A stretch of 64,000 bases of DNA, taken from Saprospira grandis. Its GTDB lineage: Bacteria; Bacteroidota; Bacteroidia; Chitinophagales; Saprospiraceae. Positions 52,442 to 62,200 of the stretch are shown here, one piece after another. Numbering within the stretch: the stretch's first letter is position 1; each line of letters starts with the position of its first letter. Below the pieces are notes generated by a model, which was given only the letters and a program-made list of their open reading frames with translations, was not told the DNA's origin and did not search any database. Position numbers and translations under genes: made by a program. Location: the NCBI RefSeq assembly GCF_027594745.1, contig NZ_CP110854.1, positions 3,055,501 to 3,119,500 on the forward strand, read 5' to 3'.

Positions 52442-53563
52442 ATGGCTATGGCAGCAAGAGCAGCAACAGAAAAATACTACTACAGTCGGTACATGCTGGT
52501 CCAAGAAGAGCAAAAGCAGCAGGAGCATCCTTTTAAGGAGCAGATCTGGCAACTATTCCAATCTGCGGATCGGGCCAATATAGAAATGGCCTTGAGTTGG
52601 ATTAAAAGTTTGCAGATTCCGATGTTTCAAGAGCTAGAAGGCCTAAAAACGCTATATCGGGCGAGCTGTGGGCAGCGGGTCGTGCAAATGGGGGGCAAAG
52701 AGATACAGCAATTATTTTCCTTAGAGCATTTATTTATTCGACAGCGGTCTTTGTATCAGATCCCGGAAGTATTGGGTCGTTTGCAGCAGCTCAAAAAGCT
52801 GAGCATATTTCATAGTCGAGCCAAGCGCTTGCCAGCTAGTATTGGGCAATTGCATCAATTGGAAGAGCTACAGATTCAGATGGGGCTAATGGAGGAACTG
52901 CCCGAGGAGATCGGGCAGCTAAAGCAATTGCGTCGCCTGCATTTGGGGCAATTGGCGCTTTCTTATTTGCCGAAAAGCATTGGGCAATTGCAGCAGCTAG
53001 AAGAACTGCAAGTGGTGGCCTCGCCGCTTATGTATTTGCCCGAGGAAATTGGGCAGTTGTCTAGTTTGCGTAAGCTAGTCGTTGAGCATAGCCAATTAGA
53101 GCAGTTGCCTAAAAGCGTTGGGCGTTGTTGTCAGTTGCAAGAGTTGAGTTTGCGAAACAATAAACTCAAGAAGCTCCCCTCTAAGCTTTGTTCTTTACAG
53201 CGTTTGCAGTGGTTGGACCTCAGCCAGAATGAGTTGAGGCGTTTGCCTTTTGCCTTGGCGCGTTTGCCCTTGCTACGGCTGTTAAATTTGGATGGGAATC
53301 AGTTGGAGAAATTGCCTTGCATTAAAAATTGGGCACTACTCTACGAGCTATCTGTTCGAGATAATCAATTGGCCAAATTGCCTGCTACTATTGGGCGTTT
53401 GCAGCAATTGAAAACCGTGCGTGTAGAAAATAATCAGCTGTCGGCCCTACCGTTAAGTATTATGGATTTGCAGGAGTTGCGCAGCTTGAACTACCGTAAA
53501 AACCCCTTGCGGCAAAAAGACATTGATCCCGAACTGATTGTCTGGCTCAATAATAACGCTTAA
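52442..53563 (+). CDS. Leucine-rich repeat protein
   Basis: 373 residues, no signal peptide, so cytoplasmic. From about residue 85 on there are about 12 LRR units of 23 residues with pattern L--L-L--N-L--LP--I--L, for example RLPASIGQLHQLEELQIQMG, YLPKSIGQLQQLEELQVVAS, LQELSLRNNKLKKLPSKLCS and LAKLPATIGRLQQLKTVRVE. The first 80 residues are helical. Such proteins mediate protein contacts; the partner is unknown. ATG at 52442 or 52448. The 3' gap to the ATL gene is only 14 bases. Confidence 0.87.
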   Translation: MAMAARAATEKYYYSRYMLVQEEQKQQEHPFKEQIWQLFQSADRANIEMALSWIKSLQIPMFQELEGLKTLYRASCGQRVVQMGGKEIQQLFSLEHLFIRQRSLYQIPEVLGRLQQLKKLSIFHSRAKRLPASIGQLHQLEELQIQMGLMEELPEEIGQLKQLRRLHLGQLALSYLPKSIGQLQQLEELQVVASPLMYLPEEIGQLSSLRKLVVEHSQLEQLPKSVGRCCQLQELSLRNNKLKKLPSKLCSLQRLQWLDLSQNELRRLPFALARLPLLRLLNLDGNQLEKLPCIKNWALLYELSVRDNQLAKLPATIGRLQQLKTVRVENNQLSALPLSIMDLQELRSLNYRKNPLRQKDIDPELIVWLNNNA

Positions 53564-53577
53564 CTTGGGCCCAAAAG

Positions 53578-53892
53578 ATGGCTAGTGATTTTTATGAGGC
53601 GATCTATGAATTGGTTCGCCAAATTCCCAAAGGAAAGGTCTGTACTTATGGCCGAATTGCCGCTGCCCTAGAAAAAGCTGGGGCGGCTCGGCAGGTGGGC
53701 TATGCCCTAAATAAATGCCCGACAGATGTGCCCGCCCACAGAGTAGTGAACCGCTTGGGCCGCCTGACGGGCAAGCTGCATTTTGGTGGACAAACTATGC
53801 AGGCCCTTTTAGAGGCCGAGGGGCTAGAAATTGTAGAAGACCAAATCCAAAATTTTGAACAATATATTTGGGAGCCGCTAGAGGAGTTGTAG
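53578..53892 (+). CDS. Alkyltransferase-like (ATL/MGMT-family) DNA-binding protein
   Basis: 104 residues, the length of ATL proteins, which bind O6-alkylguanine in DNA and pass it to excision repair but cannot remove the alkyl group. The MGMT winged-helix fold is clear (FYEAIYELVRQIPKGKVCTYGRIAA, RQVGYALNKCP; residues shown in two parts). In MGMT the active site reads PCHRV, in known ATLs PWHRV; here it is PAHRVV, so the methyl-accepting Cys is missing and replaced by Ala. It is placed between an LRR gene and a membrane protein gene. Confidence 0.87.
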   Translation: MASDFYEAIYELVRQIPKGKVCTYGRIAAALEKAGAARQVGYALNKCPTDVPAHRVVNRLGRLTGKLHFGGQTMQALLEAEGLEIVEDQIQNFEQYIWEPLEEL

Positions 53893-53907
53893 TCAAATTG
53901 AAATGCA

Positions 53908-54975
53908 ATGAAGAAACGGATAATAGGTATTGACCTAGCTAGATCCCTAGCTGTTATAGGAATGATTATCGTTAATTTTAAAGTAGTTTTAGGAGGAAAG
54001 GGTAGCCCCCAACTAAAAGCATTAGCTAGTCTTTTTGATGGAAAAGCCGCTGCCTTATTTGTGGTTTTGGCTGGAGTGGGTTTAGCCTTGATGACTAAAT
54101 CTGCTTTGAAAAATAAGCAGCTAGTTAAACTAAGCGTAATTAAGAAAAAAATAGCCAAGCGAGCTCTTTTTCTCTTTGTTGTGGGGCTATCTTATATTTA
54201 TATTTGGCCAGCAGATATTCTCCATTTTTATGGTGTATACATGTTGGCCATTTTACTTTTATTAAAGGCAAGGCAAACTGTATTATTGCTTAGTAGTTTG
54301 GCCTTTATTTTTATCTACCCATTTGTGCTGTATTTTATTCCCTATGAAACTTCTTGGAATTTTGAAAACTTGACTTATTTTGATTTCTGGTCAATAAATG
54401 GCTTCTTTAGAAATCTATTTGTTAATGGTTTTCACCCCGTGTTGCCTTGGACTTCTTTCATGTTATTTGGCTACTGGCTAGGCCAGCAAGACTTACAAAA
54501 CTCTAAGTTTGTTGGTCGATTTTTGTTTGGGGGAGGCGCAGTGTTTCTCTTCATTCAACTTATAGCATTGGCAGGAAGTCATATAGTTGGCTTAGAAGAA
54601 AATGGATGGAGTACTATCTTAGCAACAAGCCCTATGCCTCCATATCCTTTATATATGTTTAATGGAATTTCATTTGCTGCTACTCTTATTTCTATTTGTA
54701 TTTTGATTGGACAAAGATTTTCGACCAATTTAATTGTACTTCTTTTAAATAAACTAGGGCAGTTGGCTCTTAGCGTTTATGTTGCCCATATTGTGATCGG
54801 AATAACGGCCGTAGAATTGCTCTGGCCTAATAGCTTGGGGACCTACTCTATTGTTTTTTCTTTTACTTATGCTTTAGTCTTTAGCTTGCTGGCTGTTGCA
54901 TTTTCTTTTTTTTGGCTTAGTTATTTTAAACTAGGTCCGTTAGAATGGCTAATGCGTAAAGTTTGTGGGCATTAG
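53908..54975 (+). CDS. Multi-pass membrane protein, DUF418/HGSNAT-like
   Basis: 355 residues with about ten hydrophobic helices. The start RIIGIDLARSLAVIGMIIVN matches the opening helix of DUF418 and HGSNAT-type proteins, and the end (ALSVYVAHIVIGITAVELL) their last helices. Members may move acyl groups across membranes, but no catalytic residue can be assigned from the sequence. Its base use is much richer in A and T than its neighbours', which may mean recent transfer or low expression. ATG at 53908, 15 bases after the ATL gene. Confidence 0.7.
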   Translation: MKKRIIGIDLARSLAVIGMIIVNFKVVLGGKGSPQLKALASLFDGKAAALFVVLAGVGLALMTKSALKNKQLVKLSVIKKKIAKRALFLFVVGLSYIYIWPADILHFYGVYMLAILLLLKARQTVLLLSSLAFIFIYPFVLYFIPYETSWNFENLTYFDFWSINGFFRNLFVNGFHPVLPWTSFMLFGYWLGQQDLQNSKFVGRFLFGGGAVFLFIQLIALAGSHIVGLEENGWSTILATSPMPPYPLYMFNGISFAATLISICILIGQRFSTNLIVLLLNKLGQLALSVYVAHIVIGITAVELLWPNSLGTYSIVFSFTYALVFSLLAVAFSFFWLSYFKLGPLEWLMRKVCGH

Positions 54976-55048
54976 GAATTGAGGCCCAAAATAAGCCACT
55001 TTATATAAATGAGTTAAGGAAAAAGAAGCTTATCTTTTCAAAAAAAAG

Positions 55049-56644
55049 ATGATGCTAAGAACTTTATTATTCCTCCCCTTACTTTTGCTGAGCAGCTATT
55101 TATTGGCCCAAGAACCCTTTGAGTGGTTGTCTTGTGGCAGCCCCTCGCATAAGTCGGCCTGGCTAAAGAATTATCAGGCCAATCCCAGCCAATATGCGCC
55201 CCTCTTGGCGGCAAAATCTAATAGTACCCAATATATTGGACTAACAATTCATCAGGTATTTAAGGATGATAGCACGGGCAGTATTCCTATCGATCAGATT
55301 CTGCAGTCGGTCTGCCAGCTCAATACCGATTTTGCGGCCACGGGCATCCAGTTTTATGTAGAGCCCCCCATTAGCAAGATTTATGATACCGACTTTTATG
55401 TGCATGATTCGGTCTCACAGGGCGGCCAAAAGATGCTGCAATATAATAGAGATAGCAGCCTGAATGTCTATTTTGTGGCTTCTCCAGCCTCTGGAAACTG
55501 CGGCTATAATCTGCCTTATGCTGGGGTGGCCATGAGCAATAGTTGCCTGACGGGACACACCTTTGCCCATGAGTTGGGCCATGCTTTGGGCTTGCCGCAT
55601 ACCTTTATTGGTTGGGAAGGGGGGCAAAGTTGGAACGGCAGTCCGCAGACTAGTTTTTCGCAGCCAGCGCCCACGCAAGTGACCATTAACTACACCGATT
55701 TTAAGGACCAGCCTTATCCCGATACCCTAATTATCGACACCCTTTTGGTCGAAAAGGTGCCCAGAACAGGCCCCAATGCCAACTGTGGTATTGCCGCCGA
55801 TGGTTTTTGTGATACTCCAGCCGATTATCTGGCCTATCGTTGGGTTTGTAATTCGACGAATGCCAGCAGCACCATTTATCAGTTAGATCCCGATAGCGTG
55901 GCTTTTCTAAGTGATGGTTGGTATATTATGTCTTATGCCTTGAGCAGCTGCCAAGTTGGCTTTTCTCAGGAGCAAATTCAGGCCATGAATGCCTTTTTAT
56001 TGACGGAGCGAGGGCATTGGATCGGGCAGCCTAGCAGCCTAGACAGCTTTAGTAATTTGAGTACTTTGCTCAGCCCTAGCCAAAATGCCATTATTCCCGC
56101 CGAATATCCGCTCTTTCAATGGAATGCCACGGCTGGAGCAACGCACTACCTTTTTCAGCTCTACAAAGAGCCCATGGGAGGCGGCCAAGTTATTGAAGAA
56201 GTGATTGTGGCCGACACCTTTTTTCAGAGCAACCGCATTTTGTCGCCTCGTCCCAATATGTTCCCTTATAGCTGGCGGGTGATGCCCTTAACCTACAACT
56301 ATTTTTGTGCGGGTTATGGCCCCACACAGCAGTTTAATACCAACTCGCCCACGGCCCTAACTGATTTGGATATGCCCGTTTTATCGGACTTTCAGTTGGG
56401 GCCCAACCCTTTGCCGCAGGGGCAGCCTTTGCAAATTTTATGGACCCTAGAGGGAGAAAAAATGGGCCAATGGCGAATTTTTAATGCTCAAGGACAGTTG
56501 ATCTGGGAACAAAGCGCTCAGTTGCAAGCTGGCGCGGGCCGCTATCAGTTGCAATTGCCTACAGATTGGGCCAGCGGCAGTTATTTTCTGCAGTTTCGCA
56601 GCAAAACAGGCGAAATGCAAGGCAAATTATTTATCATTAAGTAA
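55049..56644 (+). CDS. Secreted M43-type (pappalysin-like) metalloprotease with type IX sorting domain
   Basis: 531 residues. Signal peptide (LLFLPLLLLSSYLLAQ), then a metzincin protease domain with the zinc motif HELGHALGLPHTF (first His near residue 174) and the Met-turn candidate YIMSYALSSC. Fibronectin-like sequence follows (PLFQWNATAGATHYLFQLY). The last 80 residues (LGPNPLPQGQPLQILW, WRIFNAQGQLIWEQ, LPTDWASGSYFLQF) form a Por-secretion type IX C-terminal signal. It would be exported across the outer membrane and processed by PorU. Substrate unknown. Confidence 0.88.
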   Translation: MMLRTLLFLPLLLLSSYLLAQEPFEWLSCGSPSHKSAWLKNYQANPSQYAPLLAAKSNSTQYIGLTIHQVFKDDSTGSIPIDQILQSVCQLNTDFAATGIQFYVEPPISKIYDTDFYVHDSVSQGGQKMLQYNRDSSLNVYFVASPASGNCGYNLPYAGVAMSNSCLTGHTFAHELGHALGLPHTFIGWEGGQSWNGSPQTSFSQPAPTQVTINYTDFKDQPYPDTLIIDTLLVEKVPRTGPNANCGIAADGFCDTPADYLAYRWVCNSTNASSTIYQLDPDSVAFLSDGWYIMSYALSSCQVGFSQEQIQAMNAFLLTERGHWIGQPSSLDSFSNLSTLLSPSQNAIIPAEYPLFQWNATAGATHYLFQLYKEPMGGGQVIEEVIVADTFFQSNRILSPRPNMFPYSWRVMPLTYNYFCAGYGPTQQFNTNSPTALTDLDMPVLSDFQLGPNPLPQGQPLQILWTLEGEKMGQWRIFNAQGQLIWEQSAQLQAGAGRYQLQLPTDWASGSYFLQFRSKTGEMQGKLFIIK

Positions 56645-56666
56645 GAACTCATTTAAAATAAGAGAT

Positions 56667-56927
56667 ATGTTTTTGATTGGAAGTATTATTTTCTGGACCA
56701 TGGCTGCGGTGGTCGGCTATTTTTCGCTCATTCCCCTCAAAGCGGCGGCAGAATACCGTTTTAGAGGCAAATTGGGCCTAACTGTAGAGGGGATTGGTTT
56801 TGCCGTTTGCCTATTGGCGGCCATTGCTACCGGTGGTTTTGCAGGCTATTTGTTGTTGGGCGGCGGCATTGCGGCTGGGGCGGCCATTCGTTCTCGCTCG
56901 GGCAATGATCAGCGTTATTTGGAATAA
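56667..56927 (+). CDS. Small membrane protein, 86 residues, unknown
   Basis: Two or three hydrophobic helices (about 3-22, 43-60 and 62-72) with a short charged tail (SRSGNDQRYLE). The stretch ATGGFAGYLLLGGGIAAGAAI is Gly/Ala-rich. No family recognised. It starts 22 bases after the protease stop and is followed by a terminator, so it probably ends that transcript. Confidence 0.6.
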   Translation: MFLIGSIIFWTMAAVVGYFSLIPLKAAAEYRFRGKLGLTVEGIGFAVCLLAAIATGGFAGYLLLGGGIAAGAAIRSRSGNDQRYLE

Positions 56928-56951
56928 GAGCAGGCTCGCTAAGAGAAAGAG

Positions 56952-56990
56952 AAAACCGCTAATTTCTAGATCTAGAAGTTAGCGGTTTTT
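56952..56990 (+). terminator. Terminator after the small membrane protein
   Basis: AAAACCGCTAA pairs with TTAGCGGTTTT; TCTAGA-TCTAGA inside extends the stem. A T run follows. Confidence 0.92.
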
Positions 56991-56995
56991 ATTTT

Positions 56996-57152
56996 GGGGC
57001 TGCCCCTTCCTTCGGTCGGGTCGGGCTGTGTCGCAGCTCGCAGGTCTGCTCGGCCCTTCGGCAGCAAAGCTGCCTCGGTCTGCCGCTTCGCGGCACTGCT
57101 TTCCATCCCTCAGCCGCGGCGCTGCGCGCCTTTGCGGCGGCTTCGCCGCCTG
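56996..57152 (+). repeat. Structured intergenic repeat, copy 16
   Basis: Plus orientation, core 56996-57115, ends GGCTG/CAGCC, inner pair GCAG/CTGC, hairpins GGCAGCAAAGCTGCC and TGCCGCTTCGCGGCA. More GC hairpins (GGCGCTGCGCGCC, GGCGGCTTCGCCGCC) continue to 57152. Confidence 0.87.
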
Positions 57153-57159
57153 CAGGACC

Positions 57160-57438
57160 CTACTCCTTATAGTGGTCCAAAATTTTGGCCTTCATCTGGA
57201 AATATCGAAAAATACCCAAGAAGAAAATCACTAAGCCCAAGGCAAAAAGCGCATAAGCCGTATAATGAGAGCTTGCTTTATCGGGATAAAAATTGATAAT
57301 GGCAAAGCCCGTAACCACCATATAAAGTGCTGTGCGCATAAAAGAAAGTGCGGTGCGCTCATTGGCGAGGTGGGTGCGGTCTAGGGCAAGTAAATCGCGG
57401 ACCAAGGGTTGGGGGTTATTATTGGTAGTATCAGACAT
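57160..57438 (-). CDS. DUF202 (YidH-like) membrane protein
   Basis: 92 residues from ATG 57438; a longer frame upstream covers the intergenic region and is not likely coding. RDLLALDRTHLANERTALSF is the DUF202 signature, followed by two membrane helices (about 34-51 and 61-80) and a basic tail. Members of this family in other phyla (including VTC1 of yeast) are linked to polyphosphate synthesis; here the gene is 48 kb from the VTC-domain polymerase, so such a link is only a possibility. Confidence 0.85.
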   Translation of the reverse strand: MSDTTNNNPQPLVRDLLALDRTHLANERTALSFMRTALYMVVTGFAIINFYPDKASSHYTAYALFALGLVIFFLGIFRYFQMKAKILDHYKE

Positions 57439-57549
57439 AGCTTGTTTTTGTTTTGGGCCTAAGCAACAAAAAATAGCCATCATTTTCTGTGATAAGGTTG
57501 GCAGTCTGCTTAAATTTAAGAGGACTTTAAAATAAGCATCAAAATATTT

Positions 57550-57603
57550 TTTGCTTAGATGAATGCTGCTATCTTTGCGCCTAATCTTAATTAGATTAAA
57601 TCT
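57550..57603 (+). promoter_or_regulatory. Promoter and AT-rich dyad before the imelysin gene
   Basis: TATCTTTG (57570-57577) fits TAnnTTTG; TTTG at 57550-57553 is 16 bases upstream. It is followed by CTAAT-CTTA-ATTAG and TTAGATT-A-AATCTTA, AT-rich dyads that may bind a Fur-type protein. Confidence 0.5.
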
Positions 57604-57619
57604 TAATAAACTAACAATA

Positions 57620-58822
57620 ATGAAAAACTGGACCTTAGCGCTAGCCTTGGGCGCATTGAGCCTAACGGCTTGTAAGAAAGATGAAGACCCCAATGAAGGG
57701 TTGAAAGATGAGGTAGTGAGCAACTACTGCGAGATTGTTTATGCTTCTTATAGCGACAGTCATTTGAAGGCGCAGGAATTGCAGACTGCGATTAACAATT
57801 TGGTGGCTGGACCTTCTGCCACAACTTTAGAGGCGGCCAAAACGGCTTGGAAAGCGGCTAGAGAGCCTTATGGCCAAACGGAGGCCTTCCGTTTTTATGA
57901 TGGCCCTATTGATGATGCCGATGGGCCAGAGGGGGATTTGAATGCTTGGCCTTTGGATGAAAACTACATTGATTATGTAGAGGATGCTTCTGGAAATATT
58001 GTAAATGGTGGCATTATCTACGATACGGCCAGTTATCCTATTTTGAGCAAAGAGTTATTGGCCAGTTTGAATGAGCAGGGAGGCGAGAAGAACATCAGCA
58101 TTGGATATCATGCGATTGAATTTTTGCTTTGGGGCCAAGATGATCTGGACGTCAATGTAAATCCGGGGCAGGGCGGAGACCGCAGCCATACGGATTTTGC
58201 GGGCGACATTTTTGCGCAGCGTCGTGCTCAGTATTTGCAGGCAACTACTGAATTATTGGTAGAACAACTGGCAGAGTTGAAGGCAGCTTGGGCTGTTGGA
58301 GCGAGCTACCGAACTACTTTTGAAGCCATGCAAGAAGATGTAGCCTTGGCTAAGATTTTGAGTGGGGCGGCCATCTTGTCTAAGTCAGAATTGGCTGGAG
58401 AGCGGATGTTTGTGGCCCTAGAGGCCAATCCGGCGGATAATCCGCAGGAAGATGAGCACTCTTGTTTTTCAGACAACACGCATAGAGACATTATTACCAA
58501 TGCTTTGGGGATCAATAATGTATTGTCGGGGACCTATGAAGATGTGAACGGTCAAATTATTGGGGACCAAGAGCATTCTATTTTGGCCTTATTGCGCAAT
58601 TTGGACGAGCAGAAGTCGGCCAATTTAGAGACTGCTATGGAAGAAGTAATGGACAAAGTCAATGCGATTCCCACTCCATTTGATAAATACGTCACGCAGG
58701 AGAACGTAGGAGATAACGGGCCTGTTTTCCAGGCTATTACGGCCTTGCAAAACCAGGGGGACTTATTGGCTGATGCGGCGGTGGCCTTAGGCTTTACGAT
58801 TAGCACAGAGCTACCTGAATAG
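57620..58822 (+). CDS. Imelysin (M75) family lipoprotein, likely iron-linked
   Basis: 400 residues from ATG 57620. Lipoprotein signal LGALSLTAC (Cys18). The mature part is a helical imelysin-like domain with the GxHxxE-type motif (GYHAIEFLLWGQDD) and PLDENYIDYVEDA, RFYDGPIDDADGPEG and TPFDKYVTQ. Imelysin proteins (IrpA, EfeO-like) are surface or periplasmic proteins often induced by iron shortage; actual proteolysis is doubtful. It probably binds iron or an iron complex. A terminator follows. Confidence 0.88.
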   Translation: MKNWTLALALGALSLTACKKDEDPNEGLKDEVVSNYCEIVYASYSDSHLKAQELQTAINNLVAGPSATTLEAAKTAWKAAREPYGQTEAFRFYDGPIDDADGPEGDLNAWPLDENYIDYVEDASGNIVNGGIIYDTASYPILSKELLASLNEQGGEKNISIGYHAIEFLLWGQDDLDVNVNPGQGGDRSHTDFAGDIFAQRRAQYLQATTELLVEQLAELKAAWAVGASYRTTFEAMQEDVALAKILSGAAILSKSELAGERMFVALEANPADNPQEDEHSCFSDNTHRDIITNALGINNVLSGTYEDVNGQIIGDQEHSILALLRNLDEQKSANLETAMEEVMDKVNAIPTPFDKYVTQENVGDNGPVFQAITALQNQGDLLADAAVALGFTISTELPE

Positions 58823-58847
58823 GGGATAACTCTTAATAGTATGTGAA

Positions 58848-58881
58848 GAAGAGCGGTCTAATTGGGCCGCTCTTTTTTTTT
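58848..58881 (+). terminator. Terminator of the imelysin gene
   Basis: AAGAGCGGTC pairs with GGCCGCTCTT (with one T-G pair) around six bases, followed by eight T residues. Confidence 0.88.
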
Positions 58882-58974
58882 AGACAAAACGTAGACAATT
58901 AGGGGGAAAAGAAGATTTAGGAGAGTTTAGTCTTTTTTTAGCAATTGAAAAACGCTATTTTTAGACATCTTTGA

Positions 58975-58998
58975 TCGCCAGCACATTTGTGCTGGCGA
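58975..58998. repeat. Perfect hairpin next to repeat copy 17
   Basis: TCGCCAGCACA and TGTGCTGGCGA pair perfectly around TT. No T run follows, so it does not read as a terminator. It is close to repeat copy 17 and may be part of it. Confidence 0.7.
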
Positions 58999-59016
58999 TA
59001 GAGGAGCGAAGCGACT

Positions 59017-59136
59017 GGCTGAGGGATGGAAAGCAGTGCCGCGAAGCGGCAGACCGAGGCAGCTTTGCTGCCGAAGGGCCGAGCAGACCTGCGAGCTGCG
59101 ACACAGCCCGACCCGCCTGCAGGGCGGGGCAGCCCC
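59017..59136 (-). repeat. Structured intergenic repeat, copy 17
   Basis: Minus orientation, ends GGCTG/CAGCC, inner pair GCAG/CTGC, hairpins TGCCGCGAAGCGGCA and GGCAGCTTTGCTGCC. In the 433-base gap 58823-59255 the only other items are a terminator and the hairpin at 58975. Confidence 0.87.
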
Positions 59137-59255
59137 AAAAAAAATAAAAAAAGGGGGAGAGAGTAGCCGAAGAAAAGCTTAAAATCGTTTTAACATTTGA
59201 TAGGGGTCCTATTGGCGGAGGGGCCTTGAGGAATTAGAATAGAAAACGCAACACT

Positions 59256-62200
59256 ATGAAGAACATATTTACCCTTTTATTGCTGAGTTTGAGTTTTTGT
59301 CTTTGGGGGCAGAAAACGACAACAATCACGAACTTAGATGTTGGTTCGGCTATACAAGAAGCATATCCGACGCATGATGTGAGAATTAACTACAGCGGAT
59401 ATTCGGAGTATCCTGACTTCTTTTTTCTATCGGTAAAAGGGGGGCGGCAGCGCTTGGTGAAGAGCGTGCCCACAACAGATACGATTTATTGGTCTCATGT
59501 TCAGGCTTGGCAAACTGCGACGCATTTGAGTCCGCCTTCTGGGGGCTACACTACGGATAGTCTTATTGCGCAGACGACTCGTCAGGGGGCTGCGGGGAAT
59601 TATTCGGGGACCATTACCTTTTCGGCTCCACTAGATATTACTTCAGGGACTATTGTGTTGTATGCGGTAGATAGTAACTATACGGTGGCGCCGATTCCCT
59701 TGGATACCATTGTGTTGTTGGCGACCAATCCGGATGTAAATATGTCTCCTATTCCGACGACAATGTGTACGACGGAAGATCTAGAAATTTTTGTTACGCC
59801 AGCGCCATCTTCTTCTTTGGGGGCGGGTTCGATTAGTATTTCGAACACCTTTGCGCTTACGGGTTATCCGCCGAATGATTATATCATTACGAATAACAAT
59901 CCGAACAACCCTTTGGACTATACTTTTGTGCCGAATGGGTTGAATGGGGCGACATCTATTGTGGCGGCTCAGGACTTGTCTACGACCTATACGCTTCGGT
60001 ATGATTATCGGCCAATCATGCAGACGACAGCGGTTAATTGTCCGTCTAAGTTCAGATCTCAGATTACCACTATTTATAATAATAATATTGATGGGGCAAC
60101 TTTTGCGGCGGTAACCAACCGAGAGGATAGTGCTGTTTTGCAATTGCAGGGGGTTACTCCTACTAGTTTTGAGAACTTGATTGTCAATAACAACCTAGCC
60201 GATACGATTTATGGGACTTATGTAGTTGAAGGGGAGGTCTTTTTGGCTTCTCAGTCAGATATTGGGACATTTCCTGTGACTTATGAGGTGCAGAATGGGC
60301 CTTGTTTGGCTCAGGCCACGGCCAATGTTTTGGTTCGGGATGTTCCGGGTCGGGTAATGCCTTATTCTTATTGTAGTTTGGATACGGCTTTTACCTTTGG
60401 GCGAGACAATGACAACTTTCCTTGGGATCCTCTTTATTCAGGCCGCAGAGGCGGGACCATAAAAAGAGGTTATCTAATGGATGTAGATGTACAGCCAGCC
60501 TCTTGTCTAACGGTGCTCAATAGTAACCAAGGGCAAGAGCGTTATCAGATTGATCCTGCGGCTGCTCCTTTAGGAACTGATACTATTTGGGTGCGCATTG
60601 AGTATATGGAGGAAAGAAGACGCTACAGTGGTAGTGGTGGTAGGAATTATAATAATAATAATGGTACACAGGATTTATCAAATTACCCAATTCTAGACAC
60701 CGTCACCACCTTGGTCTATTATGAGGCCATTGAGTTATTTGCTCCGCAGGACCCAGTAATTGACACTAGTTTGCAGGCCAACTACTGTAATGATGTGCCA
60801 ATTGTGGGCTTAAACTCTACGCCTGCTGGTGGGGTACACGACTTGATCACCCTCACGGGCCCTAATACGGGGACAGTACGTCAGGCGGGCAACAACTTTA
60901 GTCCCTCAAGTTTGCACCAAGGAGAGGTCAGTGATATTCGCTATCGATTGATTTATGAATCGGGGATTGGTAACTGTATTGCTTATGATACGGCGGAGTT
61001 TACGATTGTGGCTCCGATTAGTTTGGCTTTTATTGGTCGGAACTCGGCCAATCAGGGAAATGGCAACAATACTTATTGTTATAATGACCCCTCTAACCAA
61101 CTCTTGACGGCTCCTGCGCCCACGCTTTATGATCACCCTGATTCTTTGCAGCCTGGAGAAGGTAGTTTCACCGGGCAGGGGATTAGTGGTTTTGGACCCA
61201 TCTTTAATCCGCAGGCGGCAACTCCAGGTACCTTTAATATTCGCTATACTTATGTCAATCAGTATGGCTGTAAAAGCTTTATTGACTCTGCCTTTACGGT
61301 AGATCCAGGCCCCAACCCCATTTTGTCTAGTGATCAACTGGGAGATACTTATTGTGCCAATGACACCTTAGGTATTTTAACCGGCTCGCCTGCCGGAGGA
61401 ATCTTTTTTGGCCCAACGATCCAAAATCCTCAGGATAGTGCTTTTCAGCCCAATATTATTTATGCCCCGCCTACGCCCAATACGGCAGGTACGGTAGACT
61501 TTGAGTACCGCTATACCGACCCCAATACGGGCTGTAGCGATACCACTTATTTGACGGTAACCATTAACCCCTTGCCGCAACCTAGCTTAACGGTTAGCGA
61601 CTATTTCTTCTGTGAGTCAGATCAGCCCGTTAGCCTAAATGGCCAACCCGCTGGTGGGGTGTTCTACTACTATAATACAACAGATACGCTTCATGATGCG
61701 ACCTATTATCCCAACCCCAATTATCCAACCTTACTCACAAGTACTAGAGTGGATACGGTGGTCTATGAGTTGGAAGAATTGGGTTGCGTCAATCGAACAG
61801 AGGCCGTACTCACCACTTACCCCAATCCCGTCTTTAGTTTTTCTACCGTAGATGGGGGCGGCGATACGACCACTCATGTTTGCTTGGGCCAAGATACCCT
61901 CTTTTTCTTCCCTTATTTAAGTGCCGGAAATGTACTGAATTATGATGGACCAGGGGTACTCAATAATACCGACTTCTTGCTGCCTCAGGTGGCTGGTGTC
62001 GGTGCACACAATATTCGAGCAATTTATGAGGACTCTACCAATTTTCCCGCAGTTTGCCGAGATACAGCCTATGCCGAGTTCTATGTGCATAGTCAGCCTA
62101 ATGTGAATTTTAGCTCTATCGATGGCTGCGGAACACAAGATGCTGTGCTCTTTCCAGATAATGCACAATTAGGACTAACAGGAACCATCCCAGGAACCAC

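Noticed and set aside
57439..57723. Upstream extension of the DUF202 gene
   Set aside because: It would cross the imelysin promoter region; the family begins near the ATG at 57438.
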